Shown here: positions 56,421 to 64,000 of the stretch, one piece after another
Position numbering within the stretch: the stretch's first letter is position 1
Layout: each line of letters opens with the position of its first letter
Assembly: GCA_012931725.1 (NCBI GenBank)
Contig: WHSA01000698.1
Span: forward strand, 1 to 64,000
Direction: 5' to 3'
From: Litsea cubeba
Taxonomy: Eukaryota; Streptophyta; Magnoliopsida; Laurales; Lauraceae
DNA length: 64,000 bases
Notes under the pieces: model-generated
Seen by the model: the letters and a program-made list of their open reading frames with translations, nothing else
The model's database searches: none
What the model was told of the DNA's origin: nothing
Program-made: the position numbers and the translations under genes

Positions 56421-59400
56421 AATATAGATAGTAAGGAAGTCGCCTTTTAGAATGCCTGCCACCCAACAACCTGACTTAGCCTTAGCTTTCGCCCTTGAAT
56501 GAACTTCTAATAGATAGAGCGGCAACCGCTGTTGCTGTTGTGGGAATGCCCTCAATAAGTAGCTAAGCGAAGAGGGCTCAGAAGAAAGAGAGATTGGAAA
56601 TCGATTCAAGGAGATGGGCTCGATCTCAGCCGATTAGAACGACTCTTTCTTAGTTTCAGGTGAGCTAGCAGTGTTCGAGTGTTGAAAGCGGAATGAAAAA
56701 GATCGACGAGAAGGCGACGTTCTAAGAGGATTGAATCCCTTGTTATGTTAGGATGGAGTTCAAGGCCAGTCTCGTATCTATCTCAATCCTAGGAGGGAGT
56801 CAGAGAAGAAGCTGTTGCAAGCAAAAACAAGTATCCGTATCCGTTTTGTAGCTCACTTCAGGTAGTAGGAATAAAGAGAACATCTTCTATGAATAGGGTT
56901 CCAAACCAGACAGATGAAGAAGAAGTAAAGGAAGAAGACCGCACCGAAGAAAAAGGCGGAGTGAAGTTAGGGCAGAATCCAGGCAGGGCTTGGTGCAGAG
57001 AAATTCCTATCAAATCAAAGAGAGCACTAGTCTATTTCTCATTATCAACGCTTGCTTGAACTGTACTATTTCTTAGGATCAAAGGTTGCTTTCTCTTCTA
57101 GTGGGGGTATAAACCATAGAGTAGCAAGCACGGCTTAGGCGGAGCAGAAGTTTATGCTTGCCTTGCTGACTCTTCCATTGATTAGTGAAGTGGACTACGG
57201 AAAGGCAGGGCATTAAGGTTGATAGATTGGTTCAGTCAAGCCGAGAAAGAGCCAATCAAGTACACCCTGGTTGTTATAGGCAAGATGAAATCTTAGAAGA
57301 AAGCGGTGGTAGGATCCGGCGGTAGGAAAGCCTGACCGTACTGATTACTTATAGTTGAGTTCAGAAGCGAATGCGAAGGCTAATAATTAAGATTAGACCG
57401 CCTCTTCTCCCAGATAAATAGAGTGGGGAAGACGGATTGAACAGAAGGGTTTGATGGTATTTCGTCTCAGCAGGGCATCATCCGCTTGAAAGGTTTAGTG
57501 TTCTGTGAAAACCGAAGGAGATACCTTCGATGGATAAGCATAAGAAAGAAAAGATTCCATTTCACAAGCAATTGAAAGGAGAAAGTAATCTTCCCCAAAG
57601 TTTATGTTACCCACGCTAGAAGAGCAACAATCTGTGCCGTGGGCAAAGAGGAAGATAGGTTTAGTCAAGCGCCGAAGCCTTCCTAGTTGAGTAAATCCGA
57701 ATAGCTTCTAGTTGAGTAAGGATGATAGCCGAAGTGTGTCAACCATTCTCGATTCAATCTGAAACTGCCCCGTTGGATTCATCATTCAATCTGACCGCTT
57801 GAAAGCTGAAGTGGGAAAGCGAAGGTCAGATCCATCAATTCCTTTTCATCCTACACTGGTCAGCGCGCCTTTGAACAATTACATATTATAGATAGAAAGG
57901 AAGTCGCCTTTTAGACTGCCTGCCACCCAACAGCCTGACTTAGCCTTAGCTTTCGCCCTTGAATGAACTTCTAATAGATAGAGCGGCAACCGCTGTTGCT
58001 GTTGTGGGAATGCCCTCAATAAGTAGCTAAGCGAAGAGGGTTCAGAAGAAAGAGAGAATGGAAATCGATTCAAGGAGATGGGCTCGATCTCAGCCGATTA
58101 GAACGACTCTTTCTTAGTTTCAGGTGAGCTAGCAGTGTTCGAGTGTTGAAAGCGGAATGAAAAAGATCGATGAGAAGGCGACGTTCTAAGAGGATTGAAT
58201 CCCTTGTTATGTTAGGATGGAGTTCAAGGCCAGTCTCGTATCTATCTCAATCCTAGGAGGGAGTCAGAGAAGAAGCTGTTGCAAGCAAAAATAAGTATCC
58301 GTATCCGTATTGTAGCTCACTTCAGGCAGTAGGAATAAAGAGAACATCTTCTATGAATAGGGTTCCAAACCAGGCAGATGAAGAAGAAGTAAAGGAAGAA
58401 GACCGCACCGAAGAAAAAGGCGGAGTGAAGTTTGGGCGGAATCCAGGCAGGGCTTGGTGCAGAGAAATTCCTATTAAATCAAAGCGAGCACTAGTCTATT
58501 TCTCATTATCAATGCTTGCTTGAACTGTACTATTTCTTAGGATCAAAGGTTGCTTCCTCGTCTAGTGGGGGTATAAACCATACGTAGCAAGCACGACTTA
58601 GGCGGAAGCAGAAGTTTATGCTTGCCTTGCTGACTCTTCCATTGATTAGTGAAGTGGACTACGGAAACGCAGGGCATTAGGTTGATAGATTGGTTTAGTG
58701 AAGCCGAGAAAGAGCCAATCAAGTACACCCTGGTTGTTATAGGCAAGATGAAATCTTAGAAGAAAGCGGTGGTAGGATCCGGCGGTAGGAAAGCCTAACC
58801 GTACTGATTACTTATAGTTGAGCTCAGAAGCGAATGCGAAGGCTGATATTAATTAAGATTAGACCGCCTCTTCTCCCAGATAAATAGAGTGGGGAAGACG
58901 GATTGAACGAAGGGTTTGATGGCATCTCGTCTCAGCAGGGCATCATCCGCTTGAAAGGTTTAGTGTTCTATGAAAACCGGAGGAGATACCTTCGATGAAT
59001 AGGCATAAGAAAGAAAAGATTGCATTTCATAAGCAATTGAAAGGAGAAAGTAATCTTCCCCAAAGTTTATATTACCCAGGCTAGAAGAGCTATCTGTGCC
59101 GTGGGCAAAGAGGAAGATAGGTTTAGTCAAGCGCTGAAGCCTTCCTAGTTGAGTCAATCTGAATAGCTTCTAGTTGAGTAAGGATGATAGCCGAAGTGTG
59201 TCAACCATTCTCGATTCAATAGGAAACTGCCCCGTTGGATTCATCATTCAATCTGACCGCTTGAAGGCTGAAGTGGGAAAGCGAAGGTCAGATTCATCAA
59301 TTCCTTTTCATCCTACACTGGTCAGCGCGCCTCTGAACAATTACATATTATAGATAGAAAGGAAGTCGCCTTTTAGACTGCGTGCCACCCAACAGCCTGA

Positions 59401-62400
59401 CTTAGCCTTAGCTTTCGCCCTTGAATGAACTTCTAATAGATAGAGCGGCAACCGATGTTGCTGTTGTGGGGATGCCCTCAATAAGTAGCTAAGCGAAGAG
59501 GGTTCAGAAGAAAGAGAGATTGGAAATCGATTCAAGGAGATGGGCTCGATCTCAGCCGATTAGAACGACTCTTTCTTAGTTTCAAGTGAGCTAGAAGTGT
59601 TCGAGTGTTGAAAGCGGAATGAAAAAGATCTATGAGAGGGCGACGTTCTAAGAGGATGGAATCCCTTGTTATGTTAGGGTGGAGTTCAAGGCCAGTCTCG
59701 TATCTATCTCAATCCTAGGAGGCAGTCAGAGAAGAAGCTGTTGCAAGCAAAACAAGTATCCGTATCCGCCTTGTAGCTAACTTCAGGCAATAGGAATAAA
59801 GAGAATATCTTCTATGAATAGGGTTCCAAACCAGGCAGAAGAAGAAGAAGTAAAGGAAGAAGACCGCACCGAAGAAAAAGGCGGAGTGAAGTTAGGGCAG
59901 AATCCAGGCAGGACGAAGTGCAGAGAAATTCCTATCAAATCAAAGCGAGCACTAGTCTATTTCTTATTATCAACGCTTGCTTGAACTGTACTATTTCTTA
60001 GGATCAAAGGTTGCTTCCTCTTCTAGTGGGGGTAGAAACCATAGAGTAGCAAGCACGGCTTAGGCGGAAGCAGAAGTTTATGCTTGCCTTGCTGACTCTT
60101 CCATTGATCAGTGAAGTGGACTACGGAAAGGCAGGGCATTAAGGTTGATAGATTGGTTTAGTCAAGCCGAGAAAGAGCCAATCAAGTACACCCTGGTTGT
60201 TATAGGCAAGATGAAATCTTAGAAGAAAGAGGTGGTAGGATCTGGCAGTAGGAAAGCCTAACCGTACTGATTACTTATAGTTGAGTTCAGAAGCGAATGT
60301 GAAGGCTAATAATTAAGATTAGACCGCCTCTTCTCCCAGATAAATAGAGTGGGGAAGACGGATTGAACGGAAGGCTTTGATGGCATTTCGTCTCAGCAGG
60401 GCATCATCCGCGTGAAAGGTTTAGTGTTCTATGAAAATCGGAGGAGATACTTCGATGGATAAGCATAAGAAATAAAATATTCCATTTCATAAGTAATTGA
60501 AAGGAGAAAGTAATCTTCCCCAAAGTTTATATTACCCAGGCTAGAAGAGCAATCTGTGCCGTTGGCAAAGAGGAAGATAGGTTTAGTCAAGCACCGAAGC
60601 CTTCCTAGTTGAGTCAATCCGAATAGCTTCTAGTTGAGTAAGGATGATAGCCGAAGTGTGTCAACCATTCTCGATTCAATCTGAAACTGACCCGTTGGAT
60701 TCATCATTCAATCTGACCGCTTGAAAGCTGAAGTGGGAAAGCGAAGGTCAGATCCATCAATTCCTTTTCAACCTACACTGGTCAGCACGCCTCTGAACAA
60801 TTACATATTATAGATAGAAAGGAAGTCGCCTTTTAGACTGCCTGCCACCCAACAGCCTGACTTAGCCTCAGCTTTCGCCCTAATGGATAGAGCGGCAACC
60901 ACTGTTGCTGTGGTGGGAATACCCTCAATAAGTAGCTAAGCGAAGAGGTTTCAGAAGAAAGAGAGATTGGAAATCGATTCAAGGAGATGGGCTCGATCTC
61001 AGCCGATTAGAACGACTCTTTCTTAGTTTCAGGTGAGCTAGCAGTGTTCGAGTGTTGAAAGCGGAATGAAAAAGATCTATGAGAAGGCGACGTTCTAAGA
61101 GGATGAAATCCCTTGTCATGTTAGGATGGAGTTCAAGGCCAGTCTCGTATCTATCTCAATCCTAGGAGGCAGTCAGAGAAGAAGCTGTTGCAAGCAAAAA
61201 CAAGTATCCGTATCCGTCTTGTAGCTAACTTCAGGCAATTGGAATAAAGAGAATATCTTCTATGAATAGGGTTCCAAACCAGGCAGAAGAAGAAGAAGTA
61301 AAGGAAGAAGACCGCACCGAAGAAAAAGGCGGAGTGAAGTTAGGGCAGAATCCAGGCAGGACGAAGTGCAGAGAAATTCCTATCAAATCAAAGCGAGCAC
61401 TAGTCTATTTCTTATTATCAACGCTTGCTTGAACTGTACTATTTCTTAGGATCAAATGGTTGCTTCCTCTTCTAGTGGGGGTAGAAACCATAGAGTAGCA
61501 AGCACGGCTTAGGCGGAAGCAGAAGTTTATGCTTGCCTTGCTGACTCTTCCATTGATCAGTGAAGTGGACTACGGAAAGGCAGGGCATTAAGGTTGATAG
61601 ATTGGTTTAGTCAAGCCGAGAAAGAGCCAATCAAGTACACCCTGGTTGTTATAGGCAAGATGAAATCTTAGAAGAAAGCGGTGGTAGGATCCGGCCGTAG
61701 GAAAGCCTAACCGTACTGATTAGTTATAGTTGAGTTCAGAAGCGAATGCGAAGGCTAATAATTAAGATTAGACCGCCTCTTCTCCCAGATAAATAGAGTG
61801 GGGAAGACGGATTGAACAGAAGGGTTTGATGGCATTTCGTCTCAGCAGGGCATCATCAGCTTGAAAGGTTTAGTGTTCTGTGAAAACCGGAGGAGATACC
61901 TTCGATGGATAAGCATAAGAAAGAAAAGATTCCATTTCATAAGCAATTGAAAGGAGAAAGTAATCTTCCCCAAAGTTTATATTACCCAGGCTAGAAGAGC
62001 AGTCTGTGCCGTGGGCGAAAAGGAAGATAGGTTTAGTCAAGCGCCGAGGCCTTCCTAGTTGAGTCAATCCGAATAGCTTCTAGTTGAGTAAGGATGATAG
62101 CCGAAGTGTGTCAACCATTCTCGATTCAATCTGAAACTGCCCCGTCGGATTCATCATTCAATCTGACCGCTTGAAAGCAGAAGTGGGAAAGCGAAGGTCA
62201 GATCCATCAATTCCTTTTCATCCTACACTGGTCAGGCGGGCCTCTGAACAATTACATATTATAGATATAAAGGAAGTCGCCTTTTAGACTGCCTGCCACC
62301 CAACAGCCTGACTTAGCCTCAGCTTTCGCCCTAATGGATAGATCGGCAACCACTGTTGCTGTTGTGGGAATACCCTCAATAAGTAGCTAAGCGAAGAGGT

Positions 62401-64000
62401 TTCAGAAGAAAGAGAGATTGGAAATCGATTCAAGGAGATGGGCTCGATCTCAGCCGATTAGAACGACTCTTTCTTAGTTTCAGGTGAGCTAGCAGTGTTC
62501 GAGTGTTGAAAGCGGAATGAAAAAGATCTATGAGAAGGCGACGTTCTAAGAGGATGGAATCCCTTGTCATGTTAGGATGGAGTTCAAGGCCAGTCTCGTA
62601 TCTATCTCAATCCTAGGAGGGAGTCAGAGAAGAAGCTGTTGCAAGCAAAAACAAGTATCCGTATCCGCCTTGTAGCTAACTTCAGGCAATAGGAATAAAG
62701 AGAACATCTTCTATGAATAGGGTTCCAAACCAGGCAGAAGAAGAAGAAGTAAAGGAAGAAGACCGCACCGAAGAAAAAGGCGGAGTGAAGTTAGGGCAGA
62801 ATCCAGGCAGGACGAAGTGCAGAGAAATTCCTATCAAATCAAAGCGAGCACTAGTCTATTTCTTATTATCAACGCTTGCTTGAACTGTACTATTTCTTAG
62901 GATCAAAGGTTGCTTCCTCTTCTAGTGGGGGTAGAAGCCATAGAGTAGCAAGCACGGCTTAGGCGGAAGCAGAAGTTTATGCTTGCCTTGCTGACTCTTC
63001 CATTGATTAGTGAAGTGGACTACGGAAAGGCCGGGCATTAAGGTTGATAGATTGGTTTAGTCAAGCCGAAAAAGAGCCAATCAAGTACACCCTGGTTGTT
63101 ATAGGCAAGATGAAATCTTAGAAGAAAGAGGTGGTAGGATCTGGCAGTAGGAAAGCCTAACCGTACTGATTACTTATAGTTGAGTTCAGAAGCGAATGTG
63201 AAGGCTAATAATTAAGATTAGACCGCCTCTTCTCCCAGATAAATAGAGTGGGGAAGACGGATTGAACGGAATGCTTTGATGGCATTTCGTCTCAGCAGGG
63301 CATCATCCGCGTGAAAGGTTTAGTGTTCTATGAAAACCGGAGGAGATACTTTCGATGGATAAGCATAAGAAATAAAATATTCCATTTCATAAGAAATTGA
63401 ACGGAGAAAGTAATCTTCCCCAAAGTTTATATTACCCAGGCTAGAAGAGCAATCTGTGCCGTTGGCAAAGAGGAAGATAGGTTTAGTCAAGCACCGAAGC
63501 CTTCCTAGTTGAGCCAATCCGAATAGCTTCTAGTTGAGTAAGGATGATAGCCGAAGTGTGTCAACCATTCTCGATTCAATCTGAAACTGCCCCACTGGAT
63601 TCATCATTCAATCTGACCGCTTGAAAGCTGAAGTGGGAAAGGGAAGGTCAGATCCATCAATTCCTTTTCATCCTACACTGGTCAGCGCGCCTCTGAACAA
63701 TTACATATTATAGATAGAAAGGAAGACGCCTTTTAGACTGCCTCCTACCCAACAGCCTGACTTAGCCTTAGCTTTCGCCCTAATGGATAGAGCGGCAACC
63801 ACTGTTGCTGTTGTGGGAATACCCTTAATAAGTAGCTAAGCGAAGAGGGTTCAGAAGAAAGAGAGATTGGAAATCGATTCAACGAGATGGGCTCGATCTC
63901 AGCCGATTAGAACGACTCTTTCTTAGTTTCAGGTGAGCTAGCAGTGTTCGAGTGTTGAAAGCGGAATGAAAAAGATCTATGAGAAGGCGACGTTCTAAGA
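56405..64000 (-). repeat. 1.46-kb satellite, block 7 (reverse, ~5.2 monomers, runs off window)
   Basis: An uninterrupted head-to-tail array with landmarks spaced 1,450-1,470 bp (for example GGTTTAGTGTTC at about 57495, 58957, 60418, 61868 and 63318). Later monomers carry a 15-bp loss after TTTCGCCCT (near 60873, 62327 and 63777) and share variants such as GACGAAGTGCAG. Units starting near 60,221 and 63,120 share a private set of variants not found in the unit between them, hinting at a dimeric higher-order repeat. I see no host gene, tRNA, rRNA or mobile element in this stretch. Confidence 0.9.

Noticed and set aside
1..64000. CRISPR arrays, prokaryotic operons, phage or integrated virus genes
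   Set aside because: The short tandem repeats have no spacers, all long frames are LINE ORFs, and there are no capsid, integrase, protease or LTR signatures.
1..64000. The window being a mitochondrial genome
   Set aside because: No mitochondrial gene, rRNA or tRNA is recognisable in 64 kb, and multiple full-length LINEs with target-primed junctions fit a nuclear location; only the satellite has mitochondrial-like texture.

Overview
This is plant nuclear DNA made almost entirely of repeats. I find no ordinary host gene, tRNA or rRNA. Two kinds of sequence alternate. The first is at least seven L1-type LINE retrotransposons, named A to H here, of the plant ORF1 (DUF4283 plus CCHC zinc knuckle) / ORF2 (endonuclease, reverse transcriptase, zf-RVT) kind. 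The second is a long tandem satellite with a monomer of about 1,462 bp, whose texture resembles plant mitochondrial intergenic DNA; that resemblance is an impression and needs a database search. The ORF1 architecture and zf-RVT domain indicate an angiosperm; the species cannot be told from the sequence.

Layout, left to right. LINE A (-, decayed) fills 1-6900, including a 1.2-kb minisatellite at its 5' end, and is inserted into ORF2 of LINE B (-, 6901-12374). A satellite block (12375-13419) carries an internal deletion. LINE C (-, 13418-20028) is the best preserved element: ORF1 is open and ORF2 has one 1-bp frameshift. Satellite in the 'forward' orientation runs to 23953. A rearranged LINE E (+, 23946-29245) follows, and beyond it every satellite copy is in the opposite orientation. 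Then come LINE D (+, 30701-35739), 193 bp of satellite, LINE F (-, 35931-46943, with a 4.6-kb 5' minisatellite), satellite, LINE G (+, 48253-54706, a sister copy of F), satellite, the 5'-truncated LINE H (-, 55008-56402, with clear target-site duplications), and an uninterrupted satellite array to 64000.

Intact elements would work as follows. ORF1 protein coats the RNA. ORF2 protein nicks target DNA and reverse-transcribes the RNA from its 3' end. ORF1 and ORF2 overlap at ATGA or TAATG in every copy where the junction is visible, suggesting ORF2 is translated by termination-reinitiation. The 3' UTRs share a conserved series of stem-loops ending directly at the poly(A). ORF2 ends in a conserved domain that looks like a degenerate RNase H.

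The most unusual feature is at the LINE 5' ends. Every 5' end visible here begins with a 16-18-bp unit containing TTTATTTT or a close variant, followed by a shared GGCGAT box. Copy number runs from a partial unit (C) through 2 (B), 12 (G), roughly 65 (A) to roughly 260 (F). Sister elements F and G differ more than 20-fold. The minisatellites therefore look like expandable 5' termini of the LINEs, not independent loci. Nearly all ORF-breaking lesions in the younger copies are 1-bp homopolymer indels, so some may be assembly errors.
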